Positions 55,049-63,952 are shown, counted from the first letter of the stretch. The stretch: 64,000 nt of DNA from Fibrobacterales bacterium Fibro_02 (GCA_001603905.1 LVAE01000061.1:1-64000), one strand, 5' to 3'. Notes: generated from the letters alone by a model not told the origin. Translations and numbers: made by a program.

Positions 55049-57784
55049 CTAGTGCTTCCTGGAAGAAATGCCCCATCTAAAGATTCTTTCAACTTTAAAA
55101 TCATCCTTGGCGCCATAGACCTTAATCTTGAACTTCGCCAAATAAATTCCTGCGCCGACCCTGCGGCCGTTATCGGAGCGCATATTCCAGCGCACATAAA
55201 GCTTGTCCGGATTTTCGAGGCAGTTGCCTTCGAAGAACGGATCATCACAATCGATCTTACCCGAGGCGCCACCCACATAGGCGCCCAAGTTCGTGTAGAC
55301 ATACAGTTCCCAGGTCAAGCCGATCTTATCCATATTCGGAACAGACATTCCAACAGAATCATCCTTGGTCATGATGGTCGAGAAACCGACATCCATCAGC
55401 ACTCCGAGCGAAGACTGGTCGGACGCTTCCTTGGCATTCTTCACATGTTCGATCGTAAACGGCTTTGCACGTTCGCTCAATTCCGCAGCCTTGTTCAAAT
55501 CCGCAAATGAGTTCGTCTTCATAATCACACGCGGGTCACCTTCCACCATCACGGTCGGCGAGATTTCCGAGACCTTGTTTCCCTTGGTATCTGCAAGGCC
55601 ACTCGTAAAGTTATCGAAGCGCACCGAATCCGCCGGGTTCATACGGGAGGCAAGGTCTTCGCCCGCTTCCATAAACAGCGTCACCGTACGGCCATTGTCG
55701 CTCCACTCCGCAGAGCTCAAGTTGTAATGCACCCACTGTCCATCGACATAGAACGCGAGGCAGTCATCCGTCAGTGTCGAGTTCTTGTAGTCCATCGCCT
55801 CGGAGAAAGTCACCTTGAACTTGTCCGGTTCCATTTCCTGGAATGATTCCGGATACAGGAACGTCGAAGAAATCACAGGCGGCATATAGTCGCGCATATT
55901 GTAATCCGCCGATTCCGTCGTATCCTTGCCATTGACAGAGAGCTTGTTCGAAATCGTCGCGTAACCGTATTCAATCTTTCCGCCCTTGGAATAGGACTTG
56001 TCGATGCCCGTCAGCATTTCCTTGACATCGTATTTTTCTGGATCGAGCGCATAGCCCAGCACGTGACCATCCGACGAAATCGTGAGGTCAGAGAGGTTCG
56101 GCTTGATTGCAAGCAACTCGCCATCGCCATCGAGCCAGTAGAACGTGATATCCATGTTCTTCAGGTCTACTTCGGTAATCGGAGTTTCAAAGCCGACCGA
56201 GGCACTATCCATCCGGCCATCGCCATTGCGGTCATAGAAGCCGTTATTGTCGTTGTCGACCAGGACACGCCCCGCATTCTGCACCGGGACTTCCTGGTTG
56301 TTCTTGCTAGTCGGAACTCCGTCGGCAGCAGTCAAGATTCCATCCGGGCATTCGGAACCACACACCGTCTCGATTTTGAGCATATCGCCCACATGCACGA
56401 TGCCCGTATCCACGACAAACGCCCACAGGTTACCATCCTTCGAGAACGCCGTCACGTCAATCGAGGTTCCATTCAGCTTCAATCCACGACCGGTCGTCCA
56501 CGATGTATCCATATCCTTGTTGAAACGAACGAGCAGAGTGTCGGTTGCGCTTCCCGTATTTCCCTTAATCAAGGTTGCTTCTTGAATAGCGGCTCCAATG
56601 CTATCGGCGAGAGCCGTCTGCAGTGTTTCGCAACGGTTTCCGACCGTTGTGCAGACAAAGGCCTTGACCACACCCGTCGCAGAATCTTTCTGCAATTCAA
56701 CCTTCACGTCGGGGAGCCCGTACATGTCTTTTTTCTGCTTGACGTCACCGCTATACTTTTCAAAGGAATCATCGTTCGGCCAGCTGTAGTAGAACGAATC
56801 CACCGAGACCGAGTCCATCTTGCCGCCAAACCAGGTGGCAATGCTATCGCCAATACCATCGCCGTCGGTATCGTAAATTGCGGCGCTATCCAAAGTCGGC
56901 ATGTCAGGATTGGTGAACTGGTATTCGCCGGGGAACGGATTTTTCAAGATGAACTCGTTATTGTTCAGGCTGTCCGGGAAGGCGTTCATCGTGAAGGTCG
57001 AACCGTCACTGATGGCCTTGGTAGACACAACCATAAACTTGCCCTTACCATCCTTGATATCCAGACGGATTGTTTCATCGGGCTGCTTCAGGTTCTTGCC
57101 GCCTTCGCTCAAGAACACCATCGATTCGCTCTGACCTTCCGCCGTAATGTAGAAGGTCCTCTGAAGCGCCGAGTCCACGCGGCCCTTCGAACGACCGATC
57201 GGGATAATGGCCTCGACATCGACATGCATCGTGTCGCCCACCTCGTAGGACATCTGCGACTTGCTGGTAATTTCCTTGCCTTCCACATAGTACTTCAGGT
57301 ACGGGACATAGAAGCTGTAGACCAAGCTTACAATCGGATCCGAGCCAGCCGCGTCATCCGACGTGCCCAGCGGAAAATTGGTCATTTCGTAGCGGCTTCC
57401 GATTCGGACATTCACAAGGCCTTCTTCATCAGCCGTCACAGCCGTCAGATTCTTGATAAAGGCCTCTTCCTTGGAGAGTTTCGAATCGTTCAACTGAAGG
57501 GTCAATGAATCGCGACTCAGGCCCTCTTCTTTCGGGGCATACACGTAGAACGTCGCCCCCTTGATAGCCGCCGACTTGTTATAGGGATTTTCTCCGGGAG
57601 GAACCACCCACAACTGGGCGCCGCGGTCATCCCAGATACGGTAATACTTGCACAGGCCCTTTTCTTCATCGGGAACCGATTCGTAGTCACTACAGTCAGG
57701 ATAATCCAACGCAAAAACACCTGTCGAAAAACTCAGCATCGACAGCAGAATCAGCGAAAGAAAATTTGTCTTGACTTGCAACAT
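55049..57784 (-). CDS. Large secreted surface protein with Ig-like domains (911 aa)
   Basis: The start MLQVKTNFLSLILL was chosen for GAGG 7 nt upstream; a 20-codon extension has none. A signal peptide ends ...TGVFALDYP. A short Cys-bearing region (DCSDYESVPDEEKGLCKYY) is followed by beta-rich domains including DTDGDGIGDSIATWF-type Asp-rich loops (which resemble calcium-binding repeats), and the C-terminal domain WNMRSDNGRRVGAGIYLAKFKIKVYG. That last domain matches the end of the 1400-aa neighbour, so the two are paralogues at the C-terminus and probably share a surface system. Function is unknown. Confidence 0.75.
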   Translation of the reverse strand: MLQVKTNFLSLILLSMLSFSTGVFALDYPDCSDYESVPDEEKGLCKYYRIWDDRGAQLWVVPPGENPYNKSAAIKGATFYVYAPKEEGLSRDSLTLQLNDSKLSKEEAFIKNLTAVTADEEGLVNVRIGSRYEMTNFPLGTSDDAAGSDPIVSLVYSFYVPYLKYYVEGKEITSKSQMSYEVGDTMHVDVEAIIPIGRSKGRVDSALQRTFYITAEGQSESMVFLSEGGKNLKQPDETIRLDIKDGKGKFMVVSTKAISDGSTFTMNAFPDSLNNNEFILKNPFPGEYQFTNPDMPTLDSAAIYDTDGDGIGDSIATWFGGKMDSVSVDSFYYSWPNDDSFEKYSGDVKQKKDMYGLPDVKVELQKDSATGVVKAFVCTTVGNRCETLQTALADSIGAAIQEATLIKGNTGSATDTLLVRFNKDMDTSWTTGRGLKLNGTSIDVTAFSKDGNLWAFVVDTGIVHVGDMLKIETVCGSECPDGILTAADGVPTSKNNQEVPVQNAGRVLVDNDNNGFYDRNGDGRMDSASVGFETPITEVDLKNMDITFYWLDGDGELLAIKPNLSDLTISSDGHVLGYALDPEKYDVKEMLTGIDKSYSKGGKIEYGYATISNKLSVNGKDTTESADYNMRDYMPPVISSTFLYPESFQEMEPDKFKVTFSEAMDYKNSTLTDDCLAFYVDGQWVHYNLSSAEWSDNGRTVTLFMEAGEDLASRMNPADSVRFDNFTSGLADTKGNKVSEISPTVMVEGDPRVIMKTNSFADLNKAAELSERAKPFTIEHVKNAKEASDQSSLGVLMDVGFSTIMTKDDSVGMSVPNMDKIGLTWELYVYTNLGAYVGGASGKIDCDDPFFEGNCLENPDKLYVRWNMRSDNGRRVGAGIYLAKFKIKVYGAKDDFKVERIFRWGISSRKH

Positions 57785-57921
57785 TACGACCTCGGCAAAA
57801 AACTGAACACACGCAAAAAAAACTTTGCATAACACACATTCCAAAGATATGATTTTTTTTTAGAAAACGAACAACAAAATTTATAGTTGTGACACGTATC
57901 TCACCCGCATTCCAAACTAGA

Positions 57922-59079
57922 TTATTCCAAGTTGGAATATACGTTCGCAAGATCCGTTACGATTTCGTCCATAAAGATCCAACCACGGCCTTTTAAGCGG
58001 AGATTTCCGCCTTCATTTATTACAAAATCCTTACGCAGCCATTTGTCAACGCAAGCAGACGCCCGCAATTCGGCATCATCGATTCCCAAGGCACGAAGAT
58101 CTTCAAAACGGAGCCCCTTCGACTGCCGAAGCGATAGCCAAATCAGCTCCATCAGTTCGTCATCGCGATTCAGGCGGTCAACCGTAAGCGCGTCACTAGG
58201 ACACCCTGCAGCGACATAATCACTCCAGCGCGGGTAAATTTCGGGAGCATAAAAACGGGTTCCGCCAATGTAGCTGTGCGCCCCAGGACCAAAGCCCGCA
58301 TATTCGCCCCGGTCCCAATAATTCTGGTTATGGGCACTTTCGAATCCCGGCTTCGCAAAGTTTGACACCTCGTAGCGTCCAAAGCCCTTTCGGCCAAGGA
58401 TTTCGACTCCCCCCAGATACATTGGCTCGTACAGGTCCTCGTTTATGGAAAGCTCCCCCCGAGAAACCTTGTGTCCAAGTCTAGAACGCGGAGAGACATT
58501 CAGCCCGTAAAAACTGATATGGTTCAACGGGAAATCCGAAAGGCGATCGACATCGGCGAGAAAACCCTCTACGGTTTGCCCCGGAAGGTCAAACATCAGG
58601 TCGGCATTCACCTGCAAGTCCGGCACGGATGTCAACAGACGCAAGGCTTCCAGCCCCGTTTCCACCGAATGGGAACGCCCCACCAACTTAAGCAGGTCCG
58701 CGTCGAAAGTCTGCAGGCCCAAACTGATGCGGTTCACCCCCAATGACAGCGCCGATTCCACCATACATTCGTTCGTCGATTCCGGATTGAATTCCATCGA
58801 GACCTCGCGCAATCGGAGCGCATCAACGCCAACCGAAGCGAGGCATTCAAAAATTCGGCGCAGGTAGGCAGGGGGCAAAGCCGACGGAGTACCTCCTCCC
58901 AGGTAAAGAGTTTCTGCGGTCTTCAACAGTCCCGGATGCTCATTCTCAAAACATACAATTTGCTTACAAATTGTATCCATGAAACCCTCATAGAGCTTCG
59001 GCTGGGCAGGCATCACCCGAAAATCGCAATAGTCGCAAATCTTTTTGCAAAACGGAATGTGAAGATAAACACAAAACAT
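57922..59079 (-). CDS. hemW: HemW-like radical SAM protein
   Basis: The 385-aa protein has the radical SAM cluster in FCKKICDYCDF (Cys11-x3-Cys15-x2-Cys18, then Phe), as in HemW heme chaperones rather than HemN, which has a fourth Cys. LYLGGGTPSAL, VSMEFNPEST, NRISLGLQTFD and QVNADLMFDLPGQT are family motifs. HemW inserts heme into respiratory proteins; true oxidase activity is not expected. It lies divergently from the membrane-peptide and cyclase genes at 59145. No other heme gene is near. Confidence 0.93.
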   Translation of the reverse strand: MFCVYLHIPFCKKICDYCDFRVMPAQPKLYEGFMDTICKQIVCFENEHPGLLKTAETLYLGGGTPSALPPAYLRRIFECLASVGVDALRLREVSMEFNPESTNECMVESALSLGVNRISLGLQTFDADLLKLVGRSHSVETGLEALRLLTSVPDLQVNADLMFDLPGQTVEGFLADVDRLSDFPLNHISFYGLNVSPRSRLGHKVSRGELSINEDLYEPMYLGGVEILGRKGFGRYEVSNFAKPGFESAHNQNYWDRGEYAGFGPGAHSYIGGTRFYAPEIYPRWSDYVAAGCPSDALTVDRLNRDDELMELIWLSLRQSKGLRFEDLRALGIDDAELRASACVDKWLRKDFVINEGGNLRLKGRGWIFMDEIVTDLANVYSNLE

Positions 59080-59144
59080 CTCTTTACAACATAATTTTTT
59101 AATACGATGGAAACTTTTACCAAAATTTAGATTATATAAGAAGT

Positions 59145-59324
59145 ATGCGCAACGAAGAAAACCTCACCTGGAAACAAAAACTGAAGAAGCGGCTCCCGCT
59201 CCTGATTTTTTTGACGATTTCCACCACAATTTTCTTCCTCGCATCGGCCCTACTCCTTGACGAATCGTATAAAGATATTATTATTATCGCCATGATCTGG
59301 GCTCTCCCCCTATTTATCCACTGA
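59145..59324 (+). CDS. 59-aa membrane peptide upstream of cyclase
   Basis: The ORF encodes a basic N-terminus (MRNEENLTWKQKLKKRL), a hydrophobic stretch PLLIFLTISTTIFFLASALLL, an acidic hinge and a second hydrophobic stretch (DIIIIAMIWALPLFIH). Two short spans fit a small helical-hairpin membrane protein. The stop codon lies 7 nt before the cyclase ATG (GAAGGTGCC between), so it is cotranscribed and perhaps coupled. No family is recognised; a partner or regulator of the cyclase is a reasonable idea only. Confidence 0.6.
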   Translation: MRNEENLTWKQKLKKRLPLLIFLTISTTIFFLASALLLDESYKDIIIIAMIWALPLFIH

Positions 59325-59331
59325 AGGTGCC

Positions 59332-60408
59332 ATGGCCATTACTCGACTGACGCAACGTAAATGTAAGGCCGTATGCTTCTATATCCTTAGCTGGGTTATC
59401 GCAACCCTGTGTACATCCCTTTTGTTCCAATATGGTTCCGGCAACGGCATAGACTCCAGCCGAATGCTGTTCATGCTGCAGCTGTCCCTGTTTTGCGGAC
59501 TTTCCCACGCCATCTACGACGTGATGATTCTGCAAGACGAGATGGACAGGCGCCCCGTCGCCACCGCCCTGCTGATCCGTTCCTGGTTCTTTTTGGCAAG
59601 CATATGCGCAAACCTCACCCTCTGCATCCTCATCTGGAAAATCGACAAAAGCGAAGGGCTGATCAACGAGGCTTCGTTAAAACAGGTCATCCAGTTTTTC
59701 AAGGACCCCAGCAGCCACATCCTGATCCTATCGCTGTTCCTGCTCGGCCATCTGATTACCTTTATCCGCTCGGTCCACAAGAAGTTCGGGACGCGCGTCT
59801 TTATGAACACGCTGCTTGGCAAGTACCAGGATCCCAAGGAAGAGGACCTGATTTTCATGTTCATCGACATGAAGCATTCCACCGAAATCGCCGAGGAACT
59901 GGGACACGTCACCTACAGCAACTTTATCCGCGACTACTACAAGCTCCTGTCGAACTGCTGCGAAGAAAACCACGGTGAAATCTACCAGATTGCGGGCGAC
60001 GGCGTGTTCCTGACCTGGAAGACGAAAGACTGCCGCCGCAGAGCCCGTCCGCTGGAATGTTTCCACGACTTTGCCGAGTGTCTAGACAGAACAAAGGGGA
60101 AATTCCTCAAGCGCTACGGTATCTGCCCTGCATTCAAGGCCGCCGCCCACTGCGGGAAGGTCATCTCGACCGAGGTCGGAAACTTCGGCAGCGAAATGGC
60201 GTACCACGGCGACGTGCTGAACACCACGTCCCGAATCCAGACCCTCTGCTCCAAACTCGGACAGGATTTCTTGATTTCGGAAGACCTCTTCGCCAAGCTT
60301 CCGCTCCCCCTTCCCCATGGATTTTTGTGCGTAAAAGCGGGATTTTTCGAGCTTCGGGGCAAAAAAAACAGAATTTTAATTTTTTCTTTGCACCAACCCT
60401 TGACATAG
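59332..60408 (+). CDS. Class III adenylate/guanylate cyclase with membrane N-terminus
   Basis: The 358-aa protein has about four N-terminal membrane spans (residues ~10-150) and a class III nucleotidyl cyclase domain from about 168. The metal-binding Asp residues are Asp179 (MFIDMKHSTE) and Asp223 (IAGDGVFLTW), and NFGSEMAYHGDVLNTTSRIQ follows. Base specificity (ATP or GTP) is not clear by eye. The C-terminal end is followed without space by the tRNA-Gly promoter, whose -35 TTGACA supplies its last two codons (Leu-Thr). Confidence 0.9.
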   Translation: MAITRLTQRKCKAVCFYILSWVIATLCTSLLFQYGSGNGIDSSRMLFMLQLSLFCGLSHAIYDVMILQDEMDRRPVATALLIRSWFFLASICANLTLCILIWKIDKSEGLINEASLKQVIQFFKDPSSHILILSLFLLGHLITFIRSVHKKFGTRVFMNTLLGKYQDPKEEDLIFMFIDMKHSTEIAEELGHVTYSNFIRDYYKLLSNCCEENHGEIYQIAGDGVFLTWKTKDCRRRARPLECFHDFAECLDRTKGKFLKRYGICPAFKAAAHCGKVISTEVGNFGSEMAYHGDVLNTTSRIQTLCSKLGQDFLISEDLFAKLPLPLPHGFLCVKAGFFELRGKKNRILIFSLHQPLT

Positions 60409-60428
60409 CCGCCCAATTATTCTATAAT
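60400..60428 (+). promoter_or_regulatory. Promoter of tRNA-Gly copy 1
   Basis: Consensus TTGACA (60400-60405), 17 bp, TATAAT (60423-60428), 11 bp before the tRNA. The -35 box lies in the last codons of the cyclase gene. Confidence 0.85.
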
Positions 60429-60439
60429 TGGGTCACCCC

Positions 60440-60512
<73 letters not shown>

Positions 60513-60514
60513 CT

Positions 60515-60556
60515 AAAACAAAAAGAACCACTTCAAAGTGGTTCTTTTTTGTTTTA
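60515..60556 (+). terminator. Terminator hairpin of tRNA-Gly copy 1
   Basis: A long stem: AAAACAAAAAGAACCAC pairs with GTGGTTCTTTTTTGTTTT around TTCAAA. It follows the tRNA at once. Confidence 0.8.
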
Positions 60557-60756
60557 CAAGTTGAGATATGGGACCGGACCCGAGACCCCTTGGGGGAGAG
60601 GGTGCGGCATAATTTGGCTCATGCACGAAGTGCGAAGAGGCAAATTATGAGCTTGAGGCAAGCGCAGCTTGCATCGAGCCCGTAGGGTTAGACCGCAACC
60701 TTGCGCAAGCAAGGAATATTGCGGGCTAACAATCCCTTTTCCCGCTCGAATACAAA

Positions 60757-60787
60757 AGAAGCCTAGCATAAAGCTAGGCCTTTTTTG
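60757..60787 (+). terminator. Terminator-like hairpin within unit 2
   Basis: AAGAAGCCTAG-CATAAAG-CTAGGCCTTTTTT, extended by outer pairs TCGAAT / ATTCGA. It follows the tRNA-like end of unit 1 as the true terminator follows the tRNA. Confidence 0.7.
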
Positions 60788-61022
60788 CATTCGAATGATA
60801 ATGGGTCGGACCCGAGACCCCTTGGGGGAGAGGGTGCGGCATAATTTGGCTCATGCACGAAGTGCGAAGAGGCAAATTATGAGCTTAACGCGAACGAAGT
60901 GAGTGTTGAGCCCGTAGGGCGGCAAGCCAGCCGCGTAGCGGAGACTGGCGCAGCCGCAATCCCTTTTCCCGCCATTTCACCCATAATTTTATATATTATC
61001 CCCAAAAATTGAAGGACTATTT

Positions 61023-62042
61023 ATGAAGATTGCAGTTATCGGCGGCGCAGGCTACATCGGCAGCCACACCATTATTGAACTTTACAAGGCTGGCCACACC
61101 GTAGTCGCAGTCGACAACCTCGTGAACTCCTGCGATGAATCCATCCGCAGAGTCTCCGAGATCGTCGGACAGGAAGTCCCCTTCATCAAGGCGGACGCCC
61201 GCGATGCCGCCGCCATGGACAAGATTTTCAAGGAAAACCATTTTGACGCCTGCATCCATTTCGCAGGCCTCAAGGCCGTGGGCGAATCGGTCGCCAAGCC
61301 GCTCGAATACTACGAGAACAATATGAACGCGACGTTCGTGCTCCTGAACGCCATGCGCAACAACGGCTGCAAGAACTTCATCTTCTCGTCTTCGGCCACC
61401 GTGTACGGCAATCCCGCCGAAATTCCCATCACCGAGAACTGCCCGAAGGGCGCCATCACCAACCCCTACGGCCAGACAAAGTCGATGCTGGAACAGGTGC
61501 TGATCGACGTGCAGAAGGCAGACCCCGAATGGAACGTGGTGCTGCTCCGCTACTTTAACCCGATTGGCGCACACCCGAGCGGCAAGATCGGCGAAGACCC
61601 GAACGGCATTCCGAACAACCTAATGCCTTACATCACGCAGACCGCCGTAGGTATCCGCAAGGAACTTGGCGTATTCGGTAACGACTACGACACCCCCGAT
61701 GGAACTGGCGTTCGCGACTACATTCACGTTTGCGACCTCGCCTCGGGCCACGTGAGCGCCCTCAAAGCTATCGAAAACAAGTGCGGACTCGCCATTTACA
61801 ACCTGGGTACAGGCCACGGCTACTCCGTGCTCGACGTGGTGCACGCCTTTGAAAAGGTGAACGGAGTCAAGGTACCCTACAGCATCAAGCCCCGCCGCGC
61901 AGGCGACATCGCCACCTGCTACTGCAATCCCGAAAAGGCATTCAAGGAACTCGGCTGGAAGGCCAAGTACGGCATCGAGGAAATGTGCCGCGACGCCTGG
62001 AACTGGCAAAAGAACAACCCTAACGGTTACCGCCGCGGTTAA
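61023..62042 (+). CDS. galE: UDP-glucose 4-epimerase
   Basis: GalE interconverts UDP-glucose and UDP-galactose. The 339-aa short-chain dehydrogenase-type enzyme has GGAGYIGSH at residue 7, FSSSATVYG, and the catalytic Tyr-x3-Lys in NPYGQTKSM, with RYFNPIGAHPSGKIGEDP and the C-terminal sugar-binding part RRAGDIATCYCNP. GAAGGA precedes the ATG. It sits between the two tRNA-Gly copies with their repeat units, so it may have been enclosed by a duplication of tRNA and repeats. Confidence 0.96.
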   Translation: MKIAVIGGAGYIGSHTIIELYKAGHTVVAVDNLVNSCDESIRRVSEIVGQEVPFIKADARDAAAMDKIFKENHFDACIHFAGLKAVGESVAKPLEYYENNMNATFVLLNAMRNNGCKNFIFSSSATVYGNPAEIPITENCPKGAITNPYGQTKSMLEQVLIDVQKADPEWNVVLLRYFNPIGAHPSGKIGEDPNGIPNNLMPYITQTAVGIRKELGVFGNDYDTPDGTGVRDYIHVCDLASGHVSALKAIENKCGLAIYNLGTGHGYSVLDVVHAFEKVNGVKVPYSIKPRRAGDIATCYCNPEKAFKELGWKAKYGIEEMCRDAWNWQKNNPNGYRRG

Positions 62043-62099
62043 TCCAGCCCCAACAAACAAGGGGAAAGCAAAAAAATTCATTTTTTGCGCACCCTCCCC

Positions 62100-62128
62100 T
62101 TGACACCCCCGCTCAATTATTCTATAAT
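62100..62128 (+). promoter_or_regulatory. Promoter of tRNA-Gly copy 2
   Basis: TTGACA (62100-62105), 17 bp, TATAAT (62123-62128). The -10 box and flanking CAATTATTC...TGGG match copy 1; the spacer differs, showing independent drift. Confidence 0.85.
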
Positions 62129-62139
62129 TGGGCAACCTC

Positions 62140-62198
<59 letters not shown>

Positions 62199-62212
<14 letters not shown>

Positions 62213-62559
62213 CTAAAAACGAAAGAACCACCTAACAGGTGGTTCTTTCGTTTTTACAAGTAGGCGATGGACACGGACACTCGAAGAGGGGCCGACTAAA
62301 CAACGAGGCGCACGAAGTGCTTGCGAGTTGTTTAGGACTTTGAGCGCAGCGATAAGCCCGTCAGGGCAGCAAGTCAGCCGCGCAGCGGAGACTGACGCAG
62401 CTGTCAATCCCTTTTCCCTATACGCCAAATCACATAATTTGTCTCATGCACGAAGTGCGAAGAGGCAAATTATGAGCTTAACGCGAACGAAGTGAGTGTT
62501 GAGCCCGTAGGGCGGCAAGCCAGCCGCATAGCGGAGACTGGCGCAGCCGCAATCCCTTT
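62199..62559 (+). repeat. tRNA-Gly-bounded structured units 3 and 4
   Basis: After the tRNA end (62199-62213), unit 3 ends with TCCCTTTTCCC (62408-62418) and unit 4 with TCCCTTT (62553-62559). Unit 3 uses CTAAACAAC (62296-62304) paired with GTTGTTTAG (62327-62335) where units 1, 2 and 4 use CATAATTTG with CAAATTATG, around the same inner GCAC-GAA-GTGC. The final stem changes from GCCAG/CTGGC (units 2, 4) to GTCAG/CTGAC (unit 3). Unit 4 is nearly identical to the second half of unit 2 and lacks the first arm. Confidence 0.7.
62215..62256 (+). terminator. Terminator hairpin of tRNA-Gly copy 2
   Basis: AAAAACGAAAGAACCACCT pairs with GGTGGTTCTTTCGTTTTT around AACA. Position and length match copy 1 but bases differ. 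Confidence 0.8.
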
Positions 62560-62564
62560 GACAA

Positions 62565-62592
62565 CTAAAAAGCCTAGTTTAAAGCTAGGCTC
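62565..62592 (+). terminator. Terminator-like hairpin after unit 4
   Basis: AAAAAGCCTAG-TTTAAAG-CTAGGCT, like the hairpin in unit 2, but with only a weak T-run afterwards. Confidence 0.5.
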
Positions 62593-62641
62593 GCATTTAT
62601 TTGAATGTTAACGGGTCAAAAATAATCGTTCTTTTGAAAAA

Positions 62642-63436
62642 CTACAACTTGCCGAGTTCGCGAAGCATTTTCTCGTACCTGTCGGCGCGAGCCTCCGCTT
62701 CATCAGCACGGGCCTTTTCCGCATCAGCCTGCTTTTGGATTTCATTTGCACGCTGGCGCTCACGGTATACAGCGATGTCAATTTCCTGTTGCCAAGTCAT
62801 ATAGCGTTTCCTCGTTTCGTTGTCCGTCTGGTACCACTTCACCATCCTGTCAATCTTCTTGGTTTCTGGAGAACTCGGATTCCTTGTTGCGAAGTACTCC
62901 AGATACTCCCTGATAGATTTCTCAGCGACGTCGCGGTACTTATTGAATATATAAAAATTTTTGTAGCAGAGGTCCCCCAATTCAATTTTCGGGTTATCGA
63001 CCTCAAGATTCTTGAACCTATAGACTGCTTTTCCCTGACCAAAAATATCTTCGGGACACAGGAACACGATATAGAGTTCCTTCAGGTTGTAGTACACCTC
63101 GCCCTTGTTCAAGGCCTCGCTATCGCACATCGCTTGGTAGTAGCGAGTCCTCTTGGGGATTTCCTTGGTGTCTTCCATCTGCATCTCGATATCGAAACTG
63201 CGGAGAGTTTCTCCGTTCGGCCCCGATTCCTTTACAAAGACATCGTAGCGGATACCCTTGTAGAACGGGCTTACATCAATAGTCTTTTCGGGCTCGGGAT
63301 CCTTGAGCTCGTGAATCCTAATGCCAAGTACAGCCTCAAGGAACGGCTTTGCAATTTCCTTGTGGCCAAACACCATTGCAAACATGAACCTGTTCGTAAT
63401 GGGGAGCTGTTCAAAAGGAATGCGTTTTGCATCCAT
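62642..63436 (-). CDS. Rpn-family / PD-(D/E)XK nuclease family protein (Rpn-2)
   Basis: The 264-aa protein begins FEQLPITNRFMFAMVFGHKEIAKPFLEAVLGI, with GIRYDVFVKE (Asp65) and SFDIEMQME (Asp82-x-Glu84-x-Gln86), the pattern of the PD-(D/E)XK transposase-like (PF12784) proteins. The middle carries YYQAMCDSEALNKGEVYYNLKELYIVFLC, also characteristic. The C-terminus is a strong coiled coil (ADAEKARADEAEARADRYEKM). It differs from Rpn-1 but shares its promoter and leader. Role in recombination is inferred from the family. Confidence 0.85.
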   Translation of the reverse strand: MDAKRIPFEQLPITNRFMFAMVFGHKEIAKPFLEAVLGIRIHELKDPEPEKTIDVSPFYKGIRYDVFVKESGPNGETLRSFDIEMQMEDTKEIPKRTRYYQAMCDSEALNKGEVYYNLKELYIVFLCPEDIFGQGKAVYRFKNLEVDNPKIELGDLCYKNFYIFNKYRDVAEKSIREYLEYFATRNPSSPETKKIDRMVKWYQTDNETRKRYMTWQQEIDIAVYRERQRANEIQKQADAEKARADEAEARADRYEKMLRELGKL

Positions 63437-63447
63437 ATTTATTTTAT

Positions 63448-63522
63448 AACTGAAACGCGTCAGTTTTCGCGAATAGAGAACTGCCCCTATCTATACTATA
63501 CACGTAATTTTCAGTCGCCCAA
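63448..63522 (-). promoter_or_regulatory. Conserved Rpn promoter and hairpin leader, copy B
   Basis: Minus strand: -35 TTGGGC (63517-63522), 16 nt, -10 TATAGT (63495-63500); inverted repeat GATAG/CTATT (63472-63491); then AACTGA-CGCGTT-TCAGTT (63448-63465), 11 nt before the Rpn-2 start. The last stem has compensatory changes relative to copy A (AGCCGA/TCGGTT) with an identical loop. Confidence 0.65.
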
Positions 63523-63648
63523 CGCCGATTTTTTGAAAAATATATTTCTTTTTACAAAGCAGAGAGGGAGAAGCCTCTCCCTAGCGTTCGCCTTGCCTGT
63601 GTCACCCAGAGCGAAATCAAAGGATCTAGACAAGGCTTCCGCTACCTA

Positions 63649-63671
63649 CTCGCCTAGGGGTTCCACCCCTA
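63649..63671. repeat. CTCGCCTA hairpin repeat, copy B
   Basis: CTCGCC, then TAGGGG-TTCCA-CCCCTA, then AAAAC. Same flanks as 49461-49486 but a different stem. Confidence 0.5.
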
Positions 63672-63744
63672 AAACCTCAAAAATAAATCGTCGTGCACAC
63701 CGCAAGATCTCTTTTCGAGAAGCAAATAATGTATATTTCTCATA

Positions 63745-63952
63745 GACATAGCCCCGTACCGAATGGTTCGGAGCGAACGGAATTTTTGAGTTTTCGACTC
63801 TTGTTCTTGGAAAGGAAAATCTGGTAAATTTTTCAAATTACGTAAGAACAAGTCGGACGCTCACGCACCCTGTGCGTGGGCCGTTCGGTTTTGTTGCGTA
63901 ATGGGTTTACCAGAGCCTCCTTTCCAGCAAGCCTTCGGTCCCACGCTTTTTT
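63745..63952 (+). ncRNA. Candidate structured RNA with closing stem and long arm
   Basis: The stretch can fold with a closing stem ACCGAA-(T)-GG / CCTTCGGT (63758-63766 with 63932-63939), two small hairpins (TTCG-GAG-CGAA; GAGT-TTTCG-ACTC), and a long arm from TGGAAAGGA/TCCTTTCCA through CTGGTAAA/TTTACCAG and ATTACG/CGTAAT to the tip CACGCAC-CCT-GTGCGTG. A TATATT is 8 bp upstream and TTTTTT ends it (63947-63952). No coding frame is convincing. It does not match the tRNA, SRP, tmRNA or RNase P patterns that can be recognised by eye; 6S-like is possible. The last 48 bases of the window have no recognisable feature. Confidence 0.4.

Noticed and set aside
60514..61000. Additional tRNA or pseudo-tRNA in units 1 and 2
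   Set aside because: Only the last 13-15 bases match a tRNA; no D-arm, anticodon arm or acceptor partner can be drawn.
63821..63913. Small SRP RNA (4.5S) for the long hairpin
   Set aside because: The conserved apical GGAA-type loop and flanking SRP bases are absent.
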